From positions 3,472,001-3,536,000 of the forward strand of contig OZ241896.1 in assembly GCA_965203565.1 (NCBI GenBank): 64,000 nt of DNA, given 5' to 3'. Shown one piece after another: positions 44,232 to 52,025 of the stretch. Position numbers and translations under genes: made by a program. The notes under the pieces were generated by a model. The model was given only the letters and a program-made list of their open reading frames with translations, was not told the origin of the DNA and searched no databases. This DNA is from JAAXGX01 sp965203565 (GTDB lineage: Bacteria; Acidobacteriota; Vicinamibacteria; Vicinamibacterales; UBA8438). Within the stretch, counting starts at the first letter, position 1. The number at the start of each line of letters is the position of its first letter.

Positions 44232-46999
44232 GCCGCGCCGCACCCCCCCCTCGGTTCGACGCAGGCGCCGCCGACGCGTCGGACGCCGGCGAGTGGCCGA
44301 CGCTCGACGTCGACGTCGAACCGGGTTCGGACGCCGGCGGGGCGGTCCGGAAGCGGATCTGCATAGCCACGCCGGACATCGTCGGCCCGGTCAGGAACGG
44401 CGGAATCGGCACCGCCTACCACCACCTCGCGCGGATGCTGGCGGAACGGGGTCACGAGGTGGTCATCGCCTACGTCAACGGCAACGCCGGCGACACGGCG
44501 CGCATGGCGGAGGCCCGCGCCCTGTACGCCGGTTTCGGCGTCGCCTTCGAACCGATCGTCCCGCGGCCGGCCGCCGCGACCGTTCTGGCGCAGGCGCCGG
44601 CGCCCACGTGGACCCTGCTCGACTGGCTGCGGGGACGATCGCAGCCGTTCGACGTGGCGCACGTCTCCGACTGGCGCGGTCTGGGGTACGGCCCGCTGCT
44701 CGCCAAGTCGCTCGGAATCGCCTTCCCGGCGACGCACTTCGTCGTGCACGGGCACGGACCGACGCTGTGGAACGTCGAGGGGAACCGGCAGCTCGTCTCG
44801 ACCGAGAAGGAGCTGGCCTGGGTGTTCATGGAGCGGCGCAGCGTCGAGCTGGCCGACACCGTCGTCTGCGGCAGCGCGCACCTCCTCGGGTGGATGCGCG
44901 ATGCGGGCTACGCGCTGCCGGCCCGGGCGTTCGTCTGGGCCAATCCGTTCACGCTCCCGGACCCCGGTCCGGAAGCCGCGGCGGCGCGGGCGGCGCGCGA
45001 CGGCGCGCCGCTGGAGGAGGTGGTGTTCTTCGGGCGGCTGGAGCCGCGCAAGGGTCTGGCGCTGTTCGTCGAGGCGATCGATCGGCTCGTGCGCGCGGGA
45101 CAGGCGCCGGCGCGGGTCACCTTTCTCGGCGCGGCGGCGCGGCGCTTCGATGGGCCGGGACACATCGAGCGGGCCGCGCGCGAATGGCCGGTGGAGGTCG
45201 ACGTGATCACCGAGTGCGGCGCCGCCGAAGCCGTGGCCCACCTGTCGCGGCCGGGCCGGCTGGCGGTGCTGCCGTCGCTGCAGGAGAACGCGTCGCTGGC
45301 GGTGACGGAATGCCTGGCCGCCGGCATTCCGTTCATCGCGGCGGCGACCGGGGGGACGCCGGAGCTCGTGGCGCCTGAAGATCGGGCCCGGGTGCTCTTC
45401 CCGCCGGACCACGCTGCGCTTGCGCACCGCCTTGCGGAGCTGGCCGCTGCGCCGCTGCGCCCGGCGCGGCCGCGGTGGGCGTTCGACCGGGGACGTGACG
45501 GGTGGGCGCGCTGGCATGCGCAGACCGGGCCGTTCGCAGCGTCGGCCGATCGATTCGCGGCGCGTTCCCGCGCCGCCGCCGCGAAGACGCCGGCGGTGAC
45601 GGTCTGCCTCGCGCACCGCGATCGGCCGGAGGCGCTGCGGCTGGCGGTCGCCGGCGTGCTGGCTCAGGACTACCCGGCGGACGCCCTCGAGGCGATGCTG
45701 GTCGACGACGGCAGCGCAGGCGCGGCGGCGCGGGACGCGGTCGCCGCGGCCGAGACGGCGTTCGCGGCCCGCGGCTGGCGCGTCGTCCGGCGGGAGCGCC
45801 GCGGCCTCGGGGCGGCGCGCAACGCCGCGGCGACGGAGGCGCGGAGCGACTGGCTGCTCTTTCTCGGCTCCGGCGACGTCCTGCTGCCCGACGCCGTCTC
45901 GCGTCTGGTCCGCGCCGCGCGTTTCGCCGGCGCCGACTGCGTGCCGGCGGCGGCGGCGCGGCGCAATCAGCCGGTCCGTTTCCTCGGCGCCGCCCGGGCG
46001 TGGAGCCGGGTGCGTCCGGTGGCCGGCGGCGCCTGCATGCTGGTCTCCCGCAACGCTTTCCTCTCCGCCGGCGGCTTCACCGCGGCGTACGGAAACACGC
46101 CCGGCGATCCGTCGTTCTTCGATCGGCTGATCCGGGCCGGCGGCCGAGTCGAGCCGTTGCCGGATCCCGTCTGCGACCGCGCCGGCGACGACGCGGACCA
46201 TTGGCATGATGCAACCCGAGCAGGCACGTTCCCGCCGCCGGCGCCGGACCTCGGCGGACAGCCCGACGAGGAGCGGGCGTACGCGGCGTACGCGGCCGCC
46301 TGCATCGCGGCCAGGCGGGACGCGCCCGCACCGGCGCCGCGCCTGGAGCCTTCTGCGGGACCGGCGATGGCGTTGGCGCGCCGGCGGACGCGGTTCGGAA
46401 CCGGCGCGGCGCTGGAGGTGGGCGTCCTGATTCCGCCCGAATGGTTCGGCCGCGCCGGGCTCCGCGACGGTTCCGGGACGTTCGAGTTGCGGCGGAACGG
46501 ACAGGCCGTCGCCGCGGCGCGCGTCCGGCCGGAGGACGTTTCGGGCGGCGTCCTGCAGTTCCCGGCGCGCGTCCGATCCACCCGCCTGCGCCACACGTGC
46601 TACAGCCTCCACGACGCCGCCACCGGCGCATTGGTGACGGCGCTTGCCGCAGCGCCGTTCTGGCGGGCGCGGCGCGTCGAAGGCGCCGTCGAAAGCCGGA
46701 CGCGGCCGGAAATCCGGGGTTGGCTGCTCGATGCGGCCCGTCCAGGGCAGGTCAGGCGGGTCGCCGTCCACGTCGACGGCCGGCTCCGGGCGGTGCTGGC
46801 CGCCTGTGCGTTTCGCCGCGACATGGCGGGCTGGAAAGGAACCGGCGGCCGTCACGGGTTCCTGTGGCGCGTCCCCGATGCGGCGGCGGACGGAACGCGG
46901 ATCGACGTCTTCGACGCCGACACGGGCCGTCCGCTGCGCGGTTCGCCGATGCGCATCGCGGGGGGACGGGCCGAGGCGCACGGCACGCTCCGGCGCTGA
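44228..46999 (+). CDS. Glycosyltransferase (GT4 + eroded GT2 + C-terminal module)
   Basis: 923 residues, starting with GTG in a four-base overlap. The GT4 half keeps KRICIATPDIVGPVRNGGIG, VVFFGRLEPRKGLALFVEAI and LQENASLAVTECLAAGIPFI. In the GT2 half from residue 456 the metal motif is LFLGSGDVLLP, so all acidic residues of LFLDDDN have gone except the last. The catalytic region reads TPGDPSFFDRL, and the segment PDPVCDRAGDDADHW replaces the conserved YYYRVRST stretch. The C-terminal module ends RGSPMRIAG. It looks like the most eroded GT2 of the set. Confidence 0.8.
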   Translation: MSRAAPPPRFDAGAADASDAGEWPTLDVDVEPGSDAGGAVRKRICIATPDIVGPVRNGGIGTAYHHLARMLAERGHEVVIAYVNGNAGDTARMAEARALYAGFGVAFEPIVPRPAAATVLAQAPAPTWTLLDWLRGRSQPFDVAHVSDWRGLGYGPLLAKSLGIAFPATHFVVHGHGPTLWNVEGNRQLVSTEKELAWVFMERRSVELADTVVCGSAHLLGWMRDAGYALPARAFVWANPFTLPDPGPEAAAARAARDGAPLEEVVFFGRLEPRKGLALFVEAIDRLVRAGQAPARVTFLGAAARRFDGPGHIERAAREWPVEVDVITECGAAEAVAHLSRPGRLAVLPSLQENASLAVTECLAAGIPFIAAATGGTPELVAPEDRARVLFPPDHAALAHRLAELAAAPLRPARPRWAFDRGRDGWARWHAQTGPFAASADRFAARSRAAAAKTPAVTVCLAHRDRPEALRLAVAGVLAQDYPADALEAMLVDDGSAGAAARDAVAAAETAFAARGWRVVRRERRGLGAARNAAATEARSDWLLFLGSGDVLLPDAVSRLVRAARFAGADCVPAAAARRNQPVRFLGAARAWSRVRPVAGGACMLVSRNAFLSAGGFTAAYGNTPGDPSFFDRLIRAGGRVEPLPDPVCDRAGDDADHWHDATRAGTFPPPAPDLGGQPDEERAYAAYAAACIAARRDAPAPAPRLEPSAGPAMALARRRTRFGTGAALEVGVLIPPEWFGRAGLRDGSGTFELRRNGQAVAAARVRPEDVSGGVLQFPARVRSTRLRHTCYSLHDAATGALVTALAAAPFWRARRVEGAVESRTRPEIRGWLLDAARPGQVRRVAVHVDGRLRAVLAACAFRRDMAGWKGTGGRHGFLWRVPDAAADGTRIDVFDADTGRPLRGSPMRIAGGRAEAHGTLRR

Positions 47000-47031
47000 C
47001 CGCGTCCGCGCAGATTTCAGGGCGGTGGGTG

Positions 47032-47478
47032 CTACCGGACGGCGCGTTCCGGCGCGGCGCGGGGCATGAGGGCGCGGAGGTCGTTTCGCACGTCGTCGAT
47101 GCGGCGGTTGACGTCGTCGATCCGCTGGTTGACGCCGTCGATCTCCCGCGCGATGGTTTCAGCGATCCGCCGATGCGCGTCGGCGTTCTCCCGGGCGATG
47201 TCGGCCTGGAGTTCGTCGGACTTCTGGTCGATCTTCTCGAACCGCTGATCGATCTTCTCGAATCGCTGATCGATCTTCTCGAACCGCTGGTCGATCTTCT
47301 CGAACCGCTGATCGATCTTCTCGAACCGCTGGTCGATCTCCTCGAACCGCTGGTCCACGTAGGCCCGCAGATCCCGAATGTCGCCCTTGAGGTCCCGCTT
47401 GAGGTCCCGGAAGAGCGCCACGATGACGCCAACGAGCGCAACACCGGTCCCGAGGGTCGTCCACGCGCCCGGATCCAT
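47032..47478 (-). CDS. Coiled-coil protein with N-terminal membrane helix
   Basis: 148 residues. A hydrophobic N-terminus (TLGTGVALVGVIVALF) is followed by a basic turn, then YVDQRFEEIDQRFEKIDQRF and further heptads, and a second helix (IAETIAREIDGVNQRIDDVN, repeated once). It resembles small membrane-anchored coiled-coil proteins of the DUF1640-like kind and is of the same type as the pseudogene at 32762. The C-terminus is short and Ala/Arg-rich. It has no evident partner; the neighbouring gene is convergent. Confidence 0.65.
   Translation of the reverse strand: MDPGAWTTLGTGVALVGVIVALFRDLKRDLKGDIRDLRAYVDQRFEEIDQRFEKIDQRFEKIDQRFEKIDQRFEKIDQRFEKIDQKSDELQADIARENADAHRRIAETIAREIDGVNQRIDDVNRRIDDVRNDLRALMPRAAPERAVR
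47229..47357. repeat. Tandem 21-bp repeats coding for a heptad
   Basis: About six copies of a 21-base unit encode the heptad QRFEKID or a close variant. Units are nearly identical at the DNA level, suggesting recent duplication by slippage. They extend the rod of the coiled-coil protein at 47032-47478. Confidence 0.8.
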
Positions 47479-47542
47479 CAGTTACATGATGGCGCGTTCC
47501 GGCCGGCGCTGTCAACAGGCCTGCGGGGGGAGCGGCGGTTGA

Positions 47543-47700
47543 CAGCCCGTGGTGAAAATTCCCGCTGCATTCGAGCGGCGATGCATCCCGCCTGACTGCG
47601 TTGTTCGTCGGTTGCGTATGCCCAATATGCGCCTTCCTCACGCCTTGTCAGACGGGTGCCTCGCCGCTCTCGGTGCGACGCGGGATTTCACCACGGGCTG
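47543..47700. mobile_element. 158-bp MITE, copy 3 (divergent)
   Basis: Length and ends match copies 1 and 2 (CAGCCCGTGGTGAAAATT at the left, complementary right end), but about two dozen internal bases differ, so it is an older copy. The 4-bp direct repeat is TTGA at 47539-47542 and 47701-47704. It lies between the coiled-coil gene and the RTX gene and harms no frame. Confidence 0.85.
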
Positions 47701-47764
47701 TTGACGGTGCGTTCCGGCCGGGTCGTCGGCAGACCGCCGGCGCGCTTTTTCAAGGGTACATGGA

Positions 47765-47799
47765 ACCGGCCTGATGAACGTTGCGTTCACCAGGCCGGT
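47765..47799. terminator. Strong hairpin downstream of the RTX gene
   Basis: A 15-base stem with one mismatch (ACCGGCCTGATGAAC paired with GTTCACCAGGCCGGT) and a 5-base loop stands 50 bases after the stop of the RTX gene on the minus strand. No T-run follows on either strand, so it may be a hairpin end or mRNA-stabilising element rather than a classical terminator. Confidence 0.4.
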
Positions 47800-47852
47800 C
47801 ACAGCGCGAAACGAACGGCGTCGCGCCGGGCGGCGCGACGCCGTCAACCTGA

Positions 47853-50393
47853 CTAGTTGGTGAGGAAGTCAGCGCCTGACGCGGCGCCAGTGAACGAGTG
47901 GGTATGGTCGTAACCGGCCAGCACGATCTTCGTCTCGTCGAACGAGAACACCACACCGTCCGCCGTCACTTCCCTGTTCGCGATCGCGGTAGTCATGAGC
48001 GACGCGCTAACAGCCACCCCGCCGATCATCAGGCCGGTCACGTTGATCGATTCCCCTGCGGCGAAGTCCATGATGGTGAGGATTTCGTTGTCCTGGTCGC
48101 CGGCCACCGCGTCGTCATCGTCGTTGATGATGAAGCTGTCCGCGCCCGGGCCGCCGGTGATCGTGTCGCCGGCGCCGCCCGTGATGGTGTCGGCGCCGGC
48201 GCCGGCGTTGATGACGTCATTGCCGGCGCCGCCGGTGATGCTGTCCGCGTTCGCCCCGCCGGTGATCGTGTCGTTGCCGGCTCCGCCTTCAAGTGTGCCG
48301 GTTCCGCCGAAGGTGGCGGGGGTCGTGGAGATGAGCACGTCGTTGCCGCCCTGCCCCAAGAGCACGTTCAGCCCGGCGCCGCCGTCGATCCTGTCGTTCC
48401 CCTCATTGCCCTCTATGCGATCCCAACTGTCGCCACCCAGGATGGTGTCAGGACCAGTTCCACCATAGGCCAGCTGGTTGACGCTTCCGGTGCCGTCCCC
48501 CAACTCGAGCGTCACTCCGGGTTGTTCGGCAGCAGCGCCGCGGTAGTTGGAGAGGTCGAAGAAGTCGTCTCGAGCCGTGCCGACGATTCTCTCCAAGTTG
48601 GCGGGGGGCGCCTCCCTATCTCCGGATTGCCCGACACCGGCCGCTGCACCCCGGGCGAGAACGTAGATGAGCGTATCGGAGCCGCCGCCCGTCGCCGCCT
48701 CGGTCACGGTGTCGACACTTTTTCTGCTGGTAGCGTCGACTTCGAGCATGTACGTGTCGTCACCGGCCCCGCCAACCAGCGTGTCGGCGCCCGCCATGCC
48801 GTCGAGCGTGTCGTCGCCGGCCCCGCCCGAGAGCACGTTGGCGCTGCTGTTGCCGGTGAGCGTGTCGTCATGCGCCGTGCCCGTGAGGCTCTCCACGTCG
48901 TTCTTGACTCGATCGCCCAGGATGGTCAGATACCCATCCGAATCCGCCCGGCCGGTCAGGCTCACGGTCACGCCGGCGCTGGCGCCGGCGAACGAGAGCG
49001 TGTCGTTGCCGGCCCCGCCGTCGATCGTGTCGCTGCCGGCGCTGACCTCGATCGTGTCGTCGCCGGCGCCGCCGTCGATGTCGTCGTCGCCGGCGCCGCC
49101 GATGATCGAGTCGTTACCGGCGTCGCCGTCGATCTTGTCGTCGCCGCCGCCGCCCCAGAGGACGTCACCCTCGGCGCCGCCCTTGATCGTGTCGTCGCCC
49201 CGGTGGCCCTGGATCTTGTTGACGTTGGCGTCACCGGTCAGCTCGTCGTCGTAGTGCGAGCCGCGGACGTGCTCGAACCCCGTGATCCAGTCGCCCTCGG
49301 CGTAGCCGCCGCTGACGGTCGCGAAGATGTCACCGTCGGGCACGGCGGCGTCGTCGGGAGTGCCGGGCCGCTGGTCAGCCCCGTCGTACGACTTCAGACT
49401 CGCGAGGTTGACCTTCACGGCGGCGTTGGAGTCGACGTACGCGACCGTGTCGGCGTCGTAAAGCGCTTCAGCATCCTCGTCCGTTTCGGTGTCTCCGGTG
49501 GCTTGGTTGTTGTTCACCCCGTCGCCGTCGTCGTCGTCCGTTCCCGTTACGGCTCCGGCCGTGTCTCGGGTGATGGCGCCGCCGTAGAGCATGTCGGCGC
49601 CCGCGCCGCCCCAGATCATGTCGGCGCCGTCGCCGCCCTCGACGACGTCAGCGCCGGAGCCGCCCCGCAACTGGTCGTTGCCGTCGCCGCCCTGGACCAG
49701 GTCGTTGTCGTTGCCGCCCCACTGCACGTCGTTGCCGGCGCCGCCCTGAACGGTGTCGTTCCCGCGGCCGCCGCCCAGCCGGTCGTTGCCGGCGTCGCCG
49801 TTGACGGCGTCCGCCCCCGCGTTGCCCCAACCCACGTCGTTGCCTTCGCCGCCATCGACCTGGTCGTTGCCGGCGCCGCCCCACAGCATGTCGTTGCCGG
49901 CTTCGCCCATGACGGCGTCGTTGTCGCCGCCGCCCTGGAGCGTGTCGGCGCCGTCGCCGCCGTAGAGCGAGTCGTTGCCGGCGTTGCCCCTCATCACGTC
50001 GTTGCCGGCGTCGTTCGTCATGTCGGGATCGGTGTCGTCGTCCGGCCCGTCGAGGAGCCGGCCGAGCGTGTCTTCACCGTCCCCGCCCACGAGCACGTCG
50101 TTGCCGGCGTTGCCGAAGATCGAGTCGTCACCGGCGCTGCCGCGGAGCTCGTTGGCGTTGCCCCGGCCGGTGAGCCGGTCGTTGAACTCCGAACCGTAGA
50201 TGTTCTCGATGCCGGAGTAGGAGTCGCCGTCGGCATGGCCGCGCTGCCCCTCGCCGCTGACGAGGCTCACCCAGACGCCGCGGTCCGAATTCCTGTAATC
50301 GACGGCGTCGATGCCGCCGCCTCCGATGTAGCTGTCCTCTGCGGCCGTCGCGACCCAGCTGTCGTTGAGGGCGTCACCTCTGAAGATTGCCAT
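47853..50393 (-). CDS. RTX calcium-binding repeat protein
   Basis: 846 residues. Nearly the whole length consists of GGxGxDxx nonapeptides in several blocks: near residues 83-110, 130-275 (for example GGAGNDQVDGGEGNDVGWGN) and 380-560, plus 640-760. Each block is the Ca-binding parallel beta-roll of RTX proteins. There is no signal peptide, and no protease, lipase or toxin domain is recognised. The C-terminal 90 residues (FAAGESINVTGLMIGGVAVS and DKV-like tail) are a typical secretion end. The adjacent type I secretion genes on the same strand would export it. A good promoter lies upstream. Confidence 0.9.
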   Translation of the reverse strand: MAIFRGDALNDSWVATAAEDSYIGGGGIDAVDYRNSDRGVWVSLVSGEGQRGHADGDSYSGIENIYGSEFNDRLTGRGNANELRGSAGDDSIFGNAGNDVLVGGDGEDTLGRLLDGPDDDTDPDMTNDAGNDVMRGNAGNDSLYGGDGADTLQGGGDNDAVMGEAGNDMLWGGAGNDQVDGGEGNDVGWGNAGADAVNGDAGNDRLGGGRGNDTVQGGAGNDVQWGGNDNDLVQGGDGNDQLRGGSGADVVEGGDGADMIWGGAGADMLYGGAITRDTAGAVTGTDDDDGDGVNNNQATGDTETDEDAEALYDADTVAYVDSNAAVKVNLASLKSYDGADQRPGTPDDAAVPDGDIFATVSGGYAEGDWITGFEHVRGSHYDDELTGDANVNKIQGHRGDDTIKGGAEGDVLWGGGGDDKIDGDAGNDSIIGGAGDDDIDGGAGDDTIEVSAGSDTIDGGAGNDTLSFAGASAGVTVSLTGRADSDGYLTILGDRVKNDVESLTGTAHDDTLTGNSSANVLSGGAGDDTLDGMAGADTLVGGAGDDTYMLEVDATSRKSVDTVTEAATGGGSDTLIYVLARGAAAGVGQSGDREAPPANLERIVGTARDDFFDLSNYRGAAAEQPGVTLELGDGTGSVNQLAYGGTGPDTILGGDSWDRIEGNEGNDRIDGGAGLNVLLGQGGNDVLISTTPATFGGTGTLEGGAGNDTITGGANADSITGGAGNDVINAGAGADTITGGAGDTITGGPGADSFIINDDDDAVAGDQDNEILTIMDFAAGESINVTGLMIGGVAVSASLMTTAIANREVTADGVVFSFDETKIVLAGYDHTHSFTGAASGADFLTN

Positions 50394-50471
50394 GTCTTGC
50401 TACCTCTCCTGGTTGTAAGTTTGCGGGCCGAAATTCACACCCAGGTGCGACTGCGTCCGCATATTCGGCAA

Positions 50472-50500
50472 AGGATAAGCACTGCGGGGCGGCATGTCAA
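50472..50500 (-). promoter_or_regulatory. Sigma70-like promoter of the RTX gene
   Basis: On the minus strand TTGACA (50500-50495) and TATCCT (50477-50472) are 17 bases apart, a near-consensus pair. It would give a leader of about 70 bases. The AGGAGAGG just before the ATG at 50393 is a strong ribosome-binding site. The RTX gene is thus expressed separately from the secretion genes 256 bases upstream. Confidence 0.75.
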
Positions 50501-50649
50501 GGCCGCGCCTGAGATTTTGCAGGCGTCGCTCAGCGACTCGATCCGCTCCCGCCGTCCGCCCGTCCAGCCGGGCGAACGCGGGGAAGCATACGGCGACTCG
50601 GTCCCGCACATCAACGTTGTCGGCCGCTCCCCGGGATCGCGTTACCCCC

Positions 50650-52011
50650 TCACTCCTCGCGCAGCGCGCGGCCGACGCTGTCGACGATCGGCTTGAGCAG
50701 GTAGTCGAGCGGCGTGCGCGCGCCGGTGACGATCATCACCTCGGCCGGCATGCCGGGGACCAGCGCCAGCCCGTCGAGGCCGGGCTGGTCCGGGTCGAGC
50801 GCGATGCGCGCCTCGTACCACGCCGCCCCCGTCCGCGGGTCGCCGAGCCGGTCGGCCGAGACCCGGACCACCCGGCCGGCGAGCCGCGGCGCCCCGATCT
50901 GCGAGAAGGCGGTCAGCCGCACCTGCGCCTCCAGGCCGATGGCGACCACCTCGATGTCGGTCGGCGCGACCCGGGCCTCGATGACGAGCCGGTCCTCGGC
51001 CGGCACGATCTCCATCAGCGGCTGGCCCGGCCCGATCACGCCGCCCCGGGTGAACACCCGCAGGTCGAGCACCGTGCCGGCCACCGGGGCGGTGACGCGG
51101 GTGCGCGCCGCCACGTCGCGGGCCGCCGCCAGCCGCTCGCGCAGATCGGACAGCCGCGTCTCGACCTCGCGCAGCTCCGCCGCCACCTCGGCCTGCCGGG
51201 CGTTGCCGAGCTCGATGATCTGCAGCTCGGTCTCGCCGATCGTCTGCTCGATGCGGGCTGCCTGCGCCCGGTTCCGCACGCGCGCCCCGACGATCTCCGT
51301 TTCGGCGCGCTCCATCTCCAGCAGCCGGGGCCTGGGCTCGAGCCCCCGCGCCACCAGCTCGCGGACGCCTGCGAGCTCCTCCGCCAGCAGCTCCAGCCGC
51401 CGGTCCTGGGCCGCCGCCTCGCCGGCCAGGCCGGCCGACTCCTCGCGCAACTGCTCGATCCGCCGTTCGAGAATCGCCGTCTGGTTGGCGAGCGAGGCTG
51501 CGCGCGCCTGGAAGATCCGCTCCTGGGTGGCGAGGACCGCCGCCGCCTCGCCGTCCGCGCCGGCGGCGTCGCGCAGCGCGGCGGGCCAGCGGATGGCGGA
51601 CCGGCCGTCCCGCTCGGCTTCGAGCCGGGCCGTGAGCGCCGCCGCCGAAAGGTGCTGCGCCTCCAGCAGCGCCAGCGCGGCGCGCGCCTGCGTGTCGTCC
51701 AGGAGGACGAGCGGCTGCCCGGCCTCCACCGTCTCGCCGTCGGCGACCCGGATCTCCTCCACGATGCCGCCTTCGAGGTGCTGCACCGTCTTCCGTTCGC
51801 CGCTGACGCCGATCACCCCCGGCGCTATGGCCGCGCTCTCCAGCGGGGCGGTCGCCGCCCAGACGCCGAAGCCGCCCACGAACACCGCGACCACGGCGCC
51901 CCCGACGGCCATGCTCGGACCGACGCCCATCCGGCGGGCGGCCGCGGCCGGAGCTTCCGGGCCGGCGGCGCGGGCGGCGTCGGGCGGCGGCTTCGATCGA
52001 AGGAGGTCCAT
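50650..52011 (-). CDS. HlyD-family type I secretion adaptor
   Basis: 453 residues. A single N-terminal membrane helix (MAVGGAVVAVFVGGFGVWAA) follows a short cytoplasmic tail. GERKTVQHLEGGIVEEIRVA at residue 80 starts the lipoyl hairpin, then a long coiled coil (RIEQLREESAGLAGEAAAQD) and the second half-lipoyl VTAPVAGTVLDLRVFTRGGV. The end MPAEVMIVTGARTPLDYLLK is the family's closing motif. It bridges the inner-membrane ATPase and an outer-membrane channel. Gene lies 14 bases downstream of the ABC gene. Confidence 0.9.
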   Translation of the reverse strand: MDLLRSKPPPDAARAAGPEAPAAAARRMGVGPSMAVGGAVVAVFVGGFGVWAATAPLESAAIAPGVIGVSGERKTVQHLEGGIVEEIRVADGETVEAGQPLVLLDDTQARAALALLEAQHLSAAALTARLEAERDGRSAIRWPAALRDAAGADGEAAAVLATQERIFQARAASLANQTAILERRIEQLREESAGLAGEAAAQDRRLELLAEELAGVRELVARGLEPRPRLLEMERAETEIVGARVRNRAQAARIEQTIGETELQIIELGNARQAEVAAELREVETRLSDLRERLAAARDVAARTRVTAPVAGTVLDLRVFTRGGVIGPGQPLMEIVPAEDRLVIEARVAPTDIEVVAIGLEAQVRLTAFSQIGAPRLAGRVVRVSADRLGDPRTGAAWYEARIALDPDQPGLDGLALVPGMPAEVMIVTGARTPLDYLLKPIVDSVGRALREE

Positions 52012-52025
52012 GGCGGCCGGGGCGC

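Noticed and set aside
47765..47799. Hairpin considered as a rho-independent terminator
   Set aside because: Kept only as a low-confidence feature because no T-run follows on either strand.
47853..50393. The RTX repeats as a possible CRISPR or tandem DNA array
   Set aside because: Units are 27-base codon-level repeats of varying sequence coding for GGxGxDxx; there are no spacers.
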